Positions 36,428 through 46,469 of a stretch of 64,000 nt of DNA are shown piece after piece. Within the stretch, counting starts at the first letter, position 1; each line of letters begins with the position of its first letter. A program made the position numbers and the translations under genes. This stretch comes from CAWDMN01 sp963803155 (GTDB lineage: Bacteria > Acidobacteriota > Terriglobia > Versatilivoradales > Versatilivoraceae), in assembly GCA_963803155.1 (NCBI GenBank), contig CAWDMN010000072.1:1-64000 (forward strand), read 5' to 3'. The notes beneath the pieces were generated by a model. It made no database searches, was not told where the DNA came from, and worked only from the letters and a program-made list of their open reading frames with translations.

Positions 36428-37543
36428 ATGATGCCGACGAACCTACAACGAGTCTATACCCCCCGGTTTGGAAATGCGCCGCCTCCGCCTGTTCCAAAGG
36501 AAGAGCGAATTTTAATTGTCGACGATGAACCCATTATCCGGGATATTCTTGAGAAGCTGGTCAGCGTCGAAGGATATACCTGTGACACGGCTCAGAACGG
36601 CCAGGAAGCGATAGAACTTCTGCAAAAAAGCCGGTATCACATGGTGTTGAGTGATGTCCGAATGCCGGTGATGGATGGGCTTCACCTGTTGAAGCACATC
36701 GTGGAGAATTATAACGATGTGGCCGTCATCATGGTTACTGCTGTAGCGGATGCCAATTCGGCGATCGATACTCTGGCGTTGGGGGCTTTTGATTATGTAA
36801 TCAAGCCATTCAATACGAATGATCTGAGAAGCAAAATCACCAAGGCCTTGGAACGGCGGCGCTTGATGTGCGAAAACCGCCAGTACCAACTCCAACTGGA
36901 AATCAGAGTTCAGGAACAAACCGCCAGTTTGCGCAAGGCTCTGCTTGATGTTCAGCGGGCGTATGCCCAGACTCTGGAGACTCTGATCAATGCCTTGGAT
37001 GCTCGTGAGCAGGAAACCCGGAGACATTCCAAGCGCGTGAGTGAGTATGCTCTGCTTCTATCGCATAAGATGAACGTCCCGGAATCGGAAATGGTGGAAA
37101 TCGCACGCGGTTCTTTATTACATGACATTGGGAAAATCGGGGTATCGGATGGAATTTTGCTTAAGCCCGGCAAATTGACCGAAGAAGAATGGGTCCATAT
37201 GCGGCGGCATCCGGAGGTGGGCTACAATATTTTAAAGGGCATTGAATTCCTGGAAGGAGCGGCACAATTGGTTTTGCAGCACCATGAAAAGTACGACGGC
37301 ACTGGCTATCCCCGCGGTTTAAAAAGCGACCAAATCATGCGAGGGGGACGAATCTTTGCCGTAATTGATACATTTGACGCCATGACCTCCGACCGCCCTT
37401 ACCGAAAAGCCTTGACCTATCAAATTGCCCGTGAAGAGATCATCCGATTTTCCGGACGCCAATTCGATCCCGAAGTTGTGGAATGTTTCCTCGGCATTCC
37501 CGAAGATGTCTGGTTTAAAACCAAAGACAGCCTGCTGCCGTAG
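36428..37543 (+). CDS. Response regulator with HD-GYP output domain
   Basis: 371 residues. An N-terminal CheY-like receiver starts at ILIVDDEP (acidic pair near 33) with phospho-acceptor Asp in VLSDVRMP (near 76) and Lys in YVIKPF. A helical linker (about 140-190) leads to an HD-GYP domain with the HD pair LLHDIGKIG (near 232), HHEKYDGTGYP (near 284-294) and the FAVIDTFDAMTSDRPYR block. HD-GYP domains hydrolyse c-di-GMP. The GYP motif appears as GTGYP, so it is intact. The partner kinase is not adjacent; the nearest kinases are at 47-53 kb. Confidence 0.95.
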   Translation: MMPTNLQRVYTPRFGNAPPPPVPKEERILIVDDEPIIRDILEKLVSVEGYTCDTAQNGQEAIELLQKSRYHMVLSDVRMPVMDGLHLLKHIVENYNDVAVIMVTAVADANSAIDTLALGAFDYVIKPFNTNDLRSKITKALERRRLMCENRQYQLQLEIRVQEQTASLRKALLDVQRAYAQTLETLINALDAREQETRRHSKRVSEYALLLSHKMNVPESEMVEIARGSLLHDIGKIGVSDGILLKPGKLTEEEWVHMRRHPEVGYNILKGIEFLEGAAQLVLQHHEKYDGTGYPRGLKSDQIMRGGRIFAVIDTFDAMTSDRPYRKALTYQIAREEIIRFSGRQFDPEVVECFLGIPEDVWFKTKDSLLP

Positions 37544-37755
37544 TCACTCTCCCCCTATAAAAACTGCATCTTCCCCCATCCAGGCGGTTCCTCGGTCCGG
37601 TTGTCGTGTTTGTTCAAAACCTCATTGGAATGCAAGATTCCTTTTTGCCGCCTTGAAGTAGTCCCATAAAAGTCCGATAATAGTCCGGTTCTCGAAAGTA
37701 CCAATGGGTTGCATTCCGCGGGCAGACAAACTTTTAGGCAAGGAGAATCAGACTC

Positions 37756-39466
37756 ATGCGAAAAATCCTGGGGATCGCATTGTTGGGCGTAGCCATTAGT
37801 TGTATTTTTGTTTTGGCTGTTCAGAAAAAAGTCTATCCCTATCGGTGGGTTCGCGTGGGTACGGGATTGCGGGACCAAAAAGACGTGGACAAAGTCTGCC
37901 GGATTGCTGAACTGGCGGCTCAACATGGTCTGAACGGAATCTTGCTGTCCGCCGGTTTGGATCGCATGGATTTACAGCCGCAAGAATTTTATGCCCGATT
38001 GGGTCAGATTAAATCCGCCTGTGATCGATTGGGCGTGGACATTATTCCCTCCTTCCTCTCGGCAGGCTATGGTGGGGCCGCCTTGGATCATGACAAAAAC
38101 CTGGCAGCCGGTTTGCCCGTTAGGGACGCCCTCTTTGTGGTGAAAAAGGGAGAAGCCCGCTTGGTGGCCGATCCGGAGGTCTCTCTTCGCAATGGGGATT
38201 TTGAAACAGCCACGCCTGAAAAAATCGACGGGTTTCAAAGCGTTGGCCGGTCCGGTGAGTTTGTCCTGGCCGATTCCGTTGATGCGAAGGAAGGGAAAGT
38301 GTCGCTCCGATTTGAAAATTTCAGCAGAGCTCCCGAATCCACCGTATGGATAAGTCAGCGGGTAACCGTTCATCCGCGCCGTTGTTACCGGCTGAGTGCT
38401 TGGGTGAAATCGGAAAATCTGAAACCCTCAGATCCTTTCGGAGACAGCAATTTTCAACTCAAGGTGGTTGGTGGAGATGAACATCGTCCGCTTCAATATG
38501 AAAATCCCAAGCTTTCTCCCAATGATCCCTGGCATGAAGTGAGTGTGGGCTTTAATAGTTGGGACTATCCGCAGGTGGAAATCATGGCTTCAGTATCCGG
38601 CGGCGGCAGCGGGAAATTCTGGATTGATCGATTAAAACTGGAGGAAGTAGGTTTGGTCAATGTACTTCGTCGTCCTGGAACCCCGATTATCGTGCGGAGC
38701 GAAAAAAGGGACGATGGTTTACGAAGAAGGACGGGACTTTGCCCGCGTCGAGGATCCGGTCATGAGTTTTCGCTTTGACCATGAAGGGCCGCCCATCCAT
38801 TTGACTTCCGGGAGCCGTATCCAGGAAGGTGAAAGATTGCGCGTCAGCTTTTATCACCCAGTACATATTTACAACGATCAGGTTCCCCTTTGTATGTCGG
38901 AGGCCCGGCTTTTTCAAATTTGGGAAGATCAAGTACGACGGGTTCACCAATCGTTGCAGCCCAAATATTACATGCTCAACATGGACGAACTTCGGGCTGG
39001 CGGCTCCTGCGAGGTTTGCAAACAGCGTAAGATAAGTCTGGCCCAAATCCTGGGTGACTGTTTGACCCGCCAATCCAAAATGATTAAAGCCGTGAATCCG
39101 AAAGCCGAGGTTTTTGTCTGGTCTGATATGCTGGATCCCAACCACAATGCGCGGTCCAACCAGAAATGGTATTACTTGGCTGAAGGAAATTATGCCAACT
39201 CCTGGGAATATATTCCCAAAGATCTGAATATCGTTTGCTGGTACTTTGAAGTGCGGGAAGCCAGCTTGAAACATTTTTCCGAGCGGGGATTTCGAACCAT
39301 GGCCGGCTCTTATTATGATGCCGATGATATGGAAAATCCGAAAGGCTGGCTCAAGGCATTGGATGTGACTCCGAAGGCTGCAGGGATTCTCTATACCACC
39401 TGGTTGGATAAATATGATTTGTTGGGAGCCTTTGGCGATTTGATCTCGCGGCGGGAGGATAATTAA
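37756..39466 (+). pseudogene. Secreted glycosidase-like protein, split by a one-base frameshift
   Basis: Two overlapping frames read as one protein of about 569 residues. The first (37756-38778) has a signal or anchor segment (ILGIALLGVAISCIFVLAV), the start of a TIM-barrel-like region and a carbohydrate-binding-module-like beta sandwich inserted at about 140-300 (NGDFETA...FWIDRLKLEE). The second (to 39466) has the barrel's second half with YYMLNMDELRAGGSCEVC, VFVWSDMLDP and CWYFEV, recalling GH20-type enzymes. The shift is best placed at six A then three G at 38702-38710, where one base is extra. It may be true decay, slippage during expression, or a sequencing error. Confidence 0.75.
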
Positions 39467-39572
39467 TGGCGCAGTTCCTGAGGCGCTCCGGCCTCTCGAA
39501 AAATCTTAAAGCGAGGCTGCGCTCAGACTGACGAGACATGTTCATCGCCTGGTCTGAGGTGCCGCCTCGCGG

Positions 39573-39593
39573 TGGTCAGTGGCCAGTGGTCAG
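39573..39593 (+). repeat. 7-bp periodic block
   Basis: Three exact-phase heptamers TGGTCAG, TGGCCAG, TGGTCAG between the frameshifted glycosidase-like gene and the ROK gene. Confidence 0.65.
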
Positions 39594-39666
39594 GATCCAG
39601 AAGTCCACATTCCCAGAACCACAAAAAATTGACCTGTTTTTCAACGATATGAAAATCCCAATGACC

Positions 39667-40644
39667 CTAGTCTTGGCGAGAGTTTGAAAAATCGCGAGCC
39701 ATCAGAGCGGCTCCAATGACTCCAGCGGCTGGGCCGAGAGCCCCAGCCACGATTTGACAAGCGTCATAGGGGGGGGCCAGCGAGCGTCTTCGGACTTCAT
39801 CCAATGCCGGGGCAAGCAGGACCTCTCCTGCTTCGGTCAAACCCCCTCCAAGAACGACCAATTCGACATTGAGCAAGTCGATCAAATTGGAAATGGCTAC
39901 TCCCAGATATCGTCCCACCTCGCCGATGATGACGCTGGCCATCTTATCACCCAAGGCGGCGGCGGCCGTAACATCCTGCGCAGATACCGGACGGTCCGTG
40001 ATAATCTGCAAGGCTGATGAGGGATTCAAGCTTAGCCGCTCGACTACACGCTGGGAAACCGAGGATGCGGAGATATAACGTTCCAGGCACCCTTGTGCGC
40101 CACAGGAACATTTTCGCCCTTCGGGGTCCAAAGCAACATGGCCCAACTCTCCGGCAAAACCGCTAATTCCCCGATAAATACGGCGATCCAAGACGATGGA
40201 TGCCCCAACGCGCGATCCGATGTTGATATAAATAAAATGCCGGGCTTCTTGGGCTGCCCCCATGAGCATTTCCCCGTAAGCCGCCACATTGGCATCGGAA
40301 TCCAGCACAACCGGCAGCCCCGCCAATTTTGAAACGTGTTCTCGGAAATTGACCCTGTTAAGAAAGGGGAGGGGCAGCGAAAGCGCTACATGGTCCTCTC
40401 CCCGGGCGATCATGGCTGGAATTCCCAGACCGATTCCAGCCAATGAAAAACTCTGGTCCGCTTGTTGTAATTGTTGGAGGAGAAGAGAAATTTGATCGGA
40501 CAAGGATGCAAGATCATGACATTCAAAATCCTGATGCCGCTGGGCGAAGATTCGTCCTTCATCATCGACGATCCCGGCCTTCAGGTGGCTTTTCCCGATA
40601 TCGATTCCCAGATAGCAGAGCTTTTTCTCGGATGAACTGTCCAT
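39667..40644 (-). CDS. ROK-family sugar kinase
   Basis: 325 residues. ATPase fold with phosphate loop YLGIDIGKSHLKAG, sugar-binding VLDSDANVAAYGE, ROK signature GELGHVALDPEGRKCSCGAQGCLERY with the zinc cysteines, and the adenosine motif VVLGGGLTEAG. It lacks an N-terminal helix-turn-helix, so it is a kinase rather than a ROK repressor. Substrate could be glucose, N-acetylglucosamine or N-acetylmannosamine. It is convergent with the glycosidase-like gene, in keeping with a sugar-use role. Confidence 0.93.
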   Translation of the reverse strand: MDSSSEKKLCYLGIDIGKSHLKAGIVDDEGRIFAQRHQDFECHDLASLSDQISLLLQQLQQADQSFSLAGIGLGIPAMIARGEDHVALSLPLPFLNRVNFREHVSKLAGLPVVLDSDANVAAYGEMLMGAAQEARHFIYINIGSRVGASIVLDRRIYRGISGFAGELGHVALDPEGRKCSCGAQGCLERYISASSVSQRVVERLSLNPSSALQIITDRPVSAQDVTAAAALGDKMASVIIGEVGRYLGVAISNLIDLLNVELVVLGGGLTEAGEVLLAPALDEVRRRSLAPPYDACQIVAGALGPAAGVIGAALMARDFSNSRQD

Positions 40645-40938
40645 AATATTCTCAACTTTGAAAATGAGAGCGAAGATTTAAAAACTGTGAGGAGGAGTAG
40701 CATGGCCACAAAACACGGTCAGCCCTTGGAGTCCTTGCCAATAGCTTCATATCTCCTGGATGCATCCATTCGAAAAGTGTGAGGTCTCTTGATCTCTGGC
40801 TTAATGACAAGTTGGATTGGCCTGATGCGCCGGAACATCCTAAGCAAAAGTATCTTTTTGCTTCCTCGGTAATCCCTGCAAAAAATCCATTTGCAAATTT
40901 ACTTTTTTGGTGGCGCCTGGCCAGGCCCAGGCTAGTGG

Positions 40939-40957
40939 CCGGGGACTCTGGCCCCGG
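40939..40957. repeat. GC hairpin (REP-like)
   Basis: CCGGGG pairs with CCCCGG around a seven-base loop (ACTCTGG). It lies in a GC-rich island in an otherwise mixed spacer. Confidence 0.6.
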
Positions 40958-40999
40958 TGTTGGGTTGTCGTAAACCGGTCTCAAAAGCAAACTGGAACT

Positions 41000-41018
41000 G
41001 GCAGACCGGAAGTCTGCC
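41000..41018. repeat. GC hairpin (REP-like)
   Basis: GGCAGAC pairs perfectly with GTCTGCC around CGGAA. Different in sequence from the hairpin 60 bases before it. Confidence 0.6.
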
Positions 41019-41463
41019 CTACCTTTTGTTCATCGGAAGTCATCGCTCCGGGGATCCATCGGGGATGAAAATTATTCAAACCATCGACTTTATAAAAGAC
41101 TCTACCTAGCTTGCCTCCACAATCCGCCGGGTTGGCATGCAGGACAAGAGCTGAGATCCTTTCCTTCTTCCCCCGGTGATTTGGGTGTTCACTTCCCCTT
41201 TTTGATCTGTCTCCCGTTGAAAGCTGAAAATTGAAAGCGGGCACGGAGTATTAACAAGATATCAAAGCAAAGGTAGCCGAGCACTCTTTCAAAGTCAACT
41301 GCAATTCTATGAGTCCTGGCGTCGGAATGGCAAGGCTGGGCAGAGGTCTACAGACAAATTGTCCGCGTCGGATCCATGGACTCGGGAAGAACGGGTGGTT
41401 CTCTTCATGATTTTCTCGGTCCCCTCTTTCTCTTCGCTTGTGGATATGTTTTTTGAAAAGGAC

Positions 41464-41491
41464 TTGACACATTACAGAGGGATGGGACAAT
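41464..41491 (+). promoter_or_regulatory. Candidate icd promoter
   Basis: A perfect TTGACA is followed after 16 bases by GACAAT (four of six matches). It would give a leader of about 80 bases before icd. The preceding GACTTGACA is also present at 45601. Confidence 0.4.
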
Positions 41492-41576
41492 GAAAATCTA
41501 ATAGGCACGGATTTTTTCCGCACTTTGACGGAGTGTGGAAAATCGTGGCATAAAGCCGACGGTTCAAGGAGAAGCA

Positions 41577-42824
41577 ATGTCCTACAACGGTTTGGAGACC
41601 CCCTCGAATGGATCCAAAATTCAATTCAATGCAGGCCAGCTGGTGGTTCCCGATAATCCGATCATTCCTTTCATTGAGGGGGACGGGACGGGCCGCGACA
41701 TTTGGAAGGCCTCTGTCCGGGTTTTTAATGCCGCGGTTCAAAAGGCATACGCCGGCAAGCGTTGTGTCCATTGGTATGAAATTTTTGCCGGAGAGAAAGC
41801 ATTCGACAAATGGGGTGAATGGCTGCCCGATGATACCCTGGCGGCCATCAAAGACTTCCGAGTGGCGATCAAAGGGCCGCTCACCACGCCAGTGGGCGGG
41901 GGAATTCGCAGTCTGAACGTCACGCTTCGGCAGGTGTTGAATTTGTATGCCTGCGTGCGTCCAGTAAAGTATTATCCTGGGGTTCCCTCTCCAGTGAAGA
42001 ATCCTGAAAAACTGAATGTAGTCATTTTTAGGGAAAACACGGAAGACGTTTACGCTGGGATCGAATGGCAACAAGGGACTGAAGAGGCCAGGAAAATAAT
42101 CGATTTTCTGGCAAAAGAAATGGGGAAAAAGGTGCGAAGCGATTCCGGCATAGGAATCAAACCCATGTCGATTACGGCCAGCCAGAATCTGGTGCGCCGC
42201 GCCATTCAATTCGCGATTGCCCAGAAGCGGCGAGTGGTGACTTTGGTGCACAAGGGGAACATCATGAAGTACACCGAAGGGGCCTTTCGCGATTGGGGGT
42301 ACCAGTTGGCCCAGACGGAATTCCCGGATCAGACCATCCGGGAAGATGACGTTTGGAAAAATCACGGGGGCAAAGTGCCAGAGGGCAAAATCTTGATTAA
42401 CGACCGGATTGCCGATTCCATGTTCCAGCAGGTGCTGACGCGCGCCAATGAGTATGAAGTGCTGGCGACTCCGAATCTCAATGGCGATTATCTCTCCGAT
42501 GCTTGCGCCGCGCAGGTTGGTGGGTTGGGGATAGCCCCCGGGGCCAATATCGGCGATGAATTTGGCGTCTTTGAGGCCACACACGGAACCGCTCCTAAAT
42601 ATGCGGATCTGGATGTCATCAATCCCGGGTCCCTGATTCTCTCAGGGGTGATGATGTTCAATCATCTGGGCTGGCACGAAGCTGCCGAGACGATTGAAAA
42701 AGGTTTTGCCGCCACTATTCAACAAAAAAAAGTCACCTACGATCTCGAACGTCAGATGCAAGGAGCGACCAAACTCAAAACCAGTGAATTTGCCTCAGCC
42801 ATTATCGAAAATATGCTGGGTTGA
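41577..42824 (+). CDS. icd: Isocitrate dehydrogenase (NADP+)
   Basis: 415 residues from the ATG at 41577, which follows AAGGAG; the frame runs 14 codons further back without a site. The substrate-binding segment GPLTTPVGGGIRSLNVTLRQ matches the E. coli enzyme, including the serine regulated by phosphorylation there. The Lys-Tyr pair in GTAPKYAD marks NADP preference. ENTEDVYAGIEW and NLNGDYLSDACAA complete the active site. It oxidises isocitrate to 2-oxoglutarate in the TCA cycle. mdh follows about 460 bases later on the same strand, another TCA gene. Confidence 0.97.
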   Translation: MSYNGLETPSNGSKIQFNAGQLVVPDNPIIPFIEGDGTGRDIWKASVRVFNAAVQKAYAGKRCVHWYEIFAGEKAFDKWGEWLPDDTLAAIKDFRVAIKGPLTTPVGGGIRSLNVTLRQVLNLYACVRPVKYYPGVPSPVKNPEKLNVVIFRENTEDVYAGIEWQQGTEEARKIIDFLAKEMGKKVRSDSGIGIKPMSITASQNLVRRAIQFAIAQKRRVVTLVHKGNIMKYTEGAFRDWGYQLAQTEFPDQTIREDDVWKNHGGKVPEGKILINDRIADSMFQQVLTRANEYEVLATPNLNGDYLSDACAAQVGGLGIAPGANIGDEFGVFEATHGTAPKYADLDVINPGSLILSGVMMFNHLGWHEAAETIEKGFAATIQQKKVTYDLERQMQGATKLKTSEFASAIIENMLG

Positions 42825-43287
42825 TGGAGACTCCTTTTTGAGGGTAGTCAGAAATCAGCCCCGGCTCAGGTTTTCGTGAAAATCATTATGCTGAAAGATG
42901 ATTCTTGCACGAATGGTTTGAGTTGGTTGGGGACGCAAGGGAATTCAATTGGGTGGCATTTGCCTTCACGAAAGTCATTACATTGTCAGGAATAAACTTT
43001 TCGGGGAGAGCATGCTGGGCGGCACTTTCGTCTTTCTTGGAAACAGACAAAGCCATGCGACGACCGCCGCCATGATTCCGCATTTCTCCCGGGATTGTTT
43101 AGAGATCGATTCTGGGATAATCTCAGCTTGAAATTCGTCACACCATATTTCTCTTGGAGTGGAATTGTTTTTTTCCCACTCCATTCCAGTTGTATTTTTC
43201 AATGTCATTTGTGCTCGCGGTTACAATGGATGTATTAAAACCTGTCCTTGGATGGTTTCCATCATTTTTTTAAACGAGGAGCATCCC
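42825..43287. other. Spacer between icd and mdh
   Basis: About 460 bases with no gene. An open frame running into mdh from 43159 starts with GTG, but the ribosome site at 43276-43283 favours the later ATG. Confidence 0.5.
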
Positions 43288-44214
43288 ATGAGAAGAAAGG
43301 TGACGGTGGTTGGTGCTGGCAATGTGGGTTCCCTGGTGGCGGAGAGAATCTTCGACAAACAGCTGGCGGATGTCGTACTAATCGACATCCTGGATGGGAT
43401 TCCGCAGGGCAAGGCCTTGGATCTTATGCAATCGGCCCCCATCGGTGGTTTTGATTGCCGGATTTTTGGAACCAACGATTATCGGAAGACCGAAAATTCC
43501 CACATTGTTGTTATCACCGCCGGTTTGCCGCGCAAGCAGGGAATGAGCCGCGATGATCTTTTATTCAAGAATTATGAAATAGTGAAGGGCGTCACCGAAA
43601 ATATTGTCCGGTACTCTCCCAATTGTATCATCATCGTGGTCAGTAATCCTCTGGACGCCATGACCCAAGCGGCTTATCGGGTGTCGGGATTCCCGCGGAA
43701 CCGGATCTTGGGAATGGCTGGCGCTCTCGATTCGGCTCGTCTACGCACTTTTATCGCCCGGGAGGTAGATGCCTCCGTGGAGGATGTGTATGCTTTCGTA
43801 CTGGGAGGGCATGGGGATACGATGGTTCCTTTGGTCCGGTATTCCACGGTGGCCGGCATCCCTATTTCTGAATGGCTGCCTCAGGAAAAGATTGACTCCT
43901 TGATCCAACGAACGCGGGATGGCGGCGCTGAAATCGTTTCCCTGCTGAAAACCGGCAGCGCTTTTTATGCACCTTCCGCCGGGGCTGTGGCCATGGTGGA
44001 ATCCATCATTAAAGACAAAAAACGGATCATCCCTTGCTCTGTCTACCTTGAAGGAGAATATGGAATTGAAGGCCTGTTCGTCGGTGTTCCAGTCAAGCTA
44101 GGGGCCAATGGGATGGAACAGATCATTGAGATCAAACTATCCGATGAAGAGTCCGCTGCCCTAAAAAAATCTGCCGCGGCAGTGCAGGAATTGGTGGACA
44201 TTATCAAGGTGTAG
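43288..44214 (+). CDS. mdh: Malate dehydrogenase
   Basis: 308 residues from the ATG at 43288, with GAGGAG upstream. NAD-binding GAGNVGS (about 9-15) and the NAD-selecting Asp of VVLIDIL are present. The substrate-specifying Arg is in LPRKQGMSRDDLL, which separates malate from lactate enzymes, and the catalytic His is in GGHGDTMVP. It is the LDH-like, tetrameric type of MDH. Downstream lies a seven-base repeat array (44250-44312) before the convergent DUF6599-like gene. Confidence 0.96.
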   Translation: MRRKVTVVGAGNVGSLVAERIFDKQLADVVLIDILDGIPQGKALDLMQSAPIGGFDCRIFGTNDYRKTENSHIVVITAGLPRKQGMSRDDLLFKNYEIVKGVTENIVRYSPNCIIIVVSNPLDAMTQAAYRVSGFPRNRILGMAGALDSARLRTFIAREVDASVEDVYAFVLGGHGDTMVPLVRYSTVAGIPISEWLPQEKIDSLIQRTRDGGAEIVSLLKTGSAFYAPSAGAVAMVESIIKDKKRIIPCSVYLEGEYGIEGLFVGVPVKLGANGMEQIIEIKLSDEESAALKKSAAAVQELVDIIKV

Positions 44215-44249
44215 AGTCCGGGCAATATACGGCAGGCCGCAGGAAGAAG

Positions 44250-44312
44250 ACGGGAAACGGGAAACGTCAGACGGCAGACGGCAAACAATAGACGCTGGGC
44301 AGTAATCAGCGA
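44250..44312 (+). repeat. 7-bp periodic array after mdh
   Basis: Nine heptamers in register: ACGGGAA twice, ACGTCAG, ACGGCAG, ACGGCAA, then drifting units ACAATAG, ACGCTGG, GCAGTAA and TCAGCGA. Unit style is the same as in the lexA-dinB spacer. Confidence 0.8.
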
Positions 44313-44453
44313 GTAGGAAATGACGAGACATTGGAGAGAGTTGATCCTGAAGCTGGAACCATGCGGGTTGGAGGGGAGGATTTTCGTTAATCCAGTATCT
44401 GTTGCGGCCTTTCTGCCGCACGATTTATCCTGCTTACTGGCCACTGCCCACAA

Positions 44454-45560
44454 CTATCTATCGTCAGCGCTTTTCTTGATAGGCAGGTGCAAATCCAATT
44501 GAATTAATGCGCCGCTTGGACGGTCAAAGATTTTTCCCGGGAAAAACCTTCGGGCAAGGATTCGAATGATCCCGAAAAGAAGCCCCCCCCCGAAGGTGAG
44601 AAGCAGAGTGATCCCGATAAACAGAAAAACATTCAGGAACAATTTCACTACAGTCAACGGTTGAGTCTTAGGATCCCAACTGACTGTTGAAACATAATTC
44701 ACCTGATCGAGAAGCTGATTGGCCAGATGATCGGATCGGCTGATCGCCAGCGTGATCATGGGGCCTTCCCGCTTATACAGCACATTCATGTTGGGGAAAA
44801 GATCCAACAATGCCTTGTTTCCCATTTCGAGATTCTGTTTGGCCAACTGTTGAGTGGGATAATTGATCAGCAGAAGATGGGCAATCTGATCCTCCTCCTG
44901 GTAATTAGACCAAAGAGCCTCCGCGCCATTGGCCATGCCCAAGATGTCTTTATCTTCTGCGCGAAGAATTTGATTCAGCGCCTTTGGTCCCATCAAGTAA
45001 ACAGTGCTGTTTCTGAGATGTCCCTTTTCCGGTAATCGCCCCAAGAGAGAAGGAAGCGTTAAGCCGCGCGGTAGAGCCTTGGAAATAATTTCCGCTATTG
45101 GCTTGAGGTCAGGGGAAGATTCCGCACCACTCCCTTTTAAGCTGATGTAATATTTGTTTTGAATAAATGAAAGGCCATCGTTGCTGGAGGCAGCCAGATT
45201 GCCGGGTGCATCCGACGTCTTGGAGTCTGGTGTTCGATAAAAAGTGAATGCTCCATAGGCGGCCGAAGAATCCAGCATTTCAAAAATTTCGAGCGAAATG
45301 GAGTTTTTCTCGTTTTTCAAAACCTGAATGGTAACCTGGGAGAAGCCGTATTCCGTGAAAATAGTGGCGCGGGCTGGATCATTCTTTTCAAATCCCGGCG
45401 GATTAAGAGTCCTCAAGGGGCCATCAGCCACCCAGGATGTCTTGGAAAAAATTCCCTGAATGACTTGATCTGGAGGGGTATGGGTTACAAGTGGCACCTG
45501 TCCGCTGCTATCCCAGGAGGCGGTCAAAATCAAAATACAGGATAGAAGAATAAGCTTCAT
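44454..45560 (-). CDS. DUF6599-like exported membrane-anchored protein
   Basis: 368 residues. A signal peptide (MKLILLSCILILTASW) precedes a soluble region with two similar halves, seen in the repeated pattern AYGAFTFYRTPDS... and GAEALWSNYQEED. One transmembrane helix near the C-terminus (VFLFIGITLLLTFGGGLLFG) is followed by a short basic tail. I recognise the layout of DUF6599 proteins, common in Acidobacteriota and of unknown function. No catalytic motif is evident. Confidence 0.7.
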   Translation of the reverse strand: MKLILLSCILILTASWDSSGQVPLVTHTPPDQVIQGIFSKTSWVADGPLRTLNPPGFEKNDPARATIFTEYGFSQVTIQVLKNEKNSISLEIFEMLDSSAAYGAFTFYRTPDSKTSDAPGNLAASSNDGLSFIQNKYYISLKGSGAESSPDLKPIAEIISKALPRGLTLPSLLGRLPEKGHLRNSTVYLMGPKALNQILRAEDKDILGMANGAEALWSNYQEEDQIAHLLLINYPTQQLAKQNLEMGNKALLDLFPNMNVLYKREGPMITLAISRSDHLANQLLDQVNYVSTVSWDPKTQPLTVVKLFLNVFLFIGITLLLTFGGGLLFGIIRILARRFFPGKIFDRPSGALIQLDLHLPIKKSADDR

Positions 45561-45810
45561 AATATTCCCATAGGCGAATTACGTTTCATCAATCAGTAAA
45601 GACTTGACAATTTTACAGCAAAGGTGGAATCAGTAACATCAAAATACGGATTGACGCGGGTTGTTTTGTTCTCCATCACCAAAAGAAAAGGCCTCCTAGG
45701 CGCTCAGGGAGCCTCCCGAATATTCTTAGAAGAGAAAAACCGTGAATATTGGAGGGAAAATAGTCGAAACAATGATTTGCCGATGAACCCAGATGAGGAG
45801 GTAATATTTC

Positions 45811-46194
45811 ATGCGCAAAGTTTTTGGCCTGCTGAGTGTAGTCATTTCCATGGCAGTCGTTTACTATTTATACCTCTCCCAAATTCCTAGAACGGCCTCC
45901 GGCCAATTGCAGCCTCGTCAGCAGATCGATTTGACTGGCGTAAAAAAAGATTTACTATCCATGGCCCAGGCGGAGAGAATTTTTGCCGCCACCAACGGGT
46001 CATATGGAAGCATTGAACAGCTGCAGGCCGATGGTTCCTTGACTTTTTCGGGATCCCAACGCCGGGGATACCAATATGAAGCGATCGTGGAAGGGGCGGC
46101 CAAATTCAAGATTATTGCCAAGCCGGTGGATGCGGAAAAAAAAGACTGGCCAACCTTGGCAATCGATGAAACCATGGAGATTCGCCAAGAATGA
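45811..46194 (+). CDS. Small exported protein, pilin-like C-terminal region
   Basis: 127 residues. One N-terminal hydrophobic segment (VFGLLSVVISMAVVYYLYL) anchors or exports it. The rest, with LLSMAQAERIFAATNGSYGSIEQL, is like the part of minor pilins that follows the first helix (AQxxYxxxNGxYxSLxxL). The pilin cleavage site G-F-x-x-x-E is missing, so it is not a normal pilin. GAGGAG precedes the ATG. It is divergent from the DUF6599-like gene. Confidence 0.65.
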   Translation: MRKVFGLLSVVISMAVVYYLYLSQIPRTASGQLQPRQQIDLTGVKKDLLSMAQAERIFAATNGSYGSIEQLQADGSLTFSGSQRRGYQYEAIVEGAAKFKIIAKPVDAEKKDWPTLAIDETMEIRQE

Positions 46195-46302
46195 CCGTAC
46201 AGAACGATTTCAATTCAGTTTACCGGAGAAGGACTCCTTCCCATGGAATGACCTTTTCGGTCGAGCGCACCATCAATCGGCTGCTATTCTGGAAATGGTC
46301 GA

Positions 46303-46320
46303 GGGGAGCCCGTGCTCCCC
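46303..46320. repeat. GC hairpin (REP-like)
   Basis: GGGGAGC pairs perfectly with GCTCCCC around CCGT. No T run follows. It lies in the spacer between two small exported-protein genes. Confidence 0.55.
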
Positions 46321-46469
46321 GCTCAATTCCCGGGGATAACCATAGCAGAGGCATTGTGGCGACTTCTAAACACGTGGCAATTGATCATCTATATTGGTTT
46401 TGCTTTGGCGGGCCGAATTAATGTCCTGCATGTAGGGGAATCTCTTTGATTCATATTGAGGGGGTTGAA

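Larger units (their letters stand above)
40645..41576. other. Long spacer with two REP-like hairpins
   Basis: About 930 bases between rok and icd. It holds hairpins at 40939-40957 and 41000-41018 and a candidate icd promoter. The short open frames in it read mainly across these palindromes and are not genes. Confidence 0.6.

Noticed and set aside
38690..38720. Programmed ribosomal frameshift in the glycosidase-like gene
   Set aside because: The shift needed is +1 and the A6-G3 run does not form a standard -1 slippery heptamer in frame; error, decay or transcriptional slippage is simpler.
41472..42584. 370-codon open frame opposite icd
   Set aside because: Antisense shadow of isocitrate dehydrogenase, which is certain.
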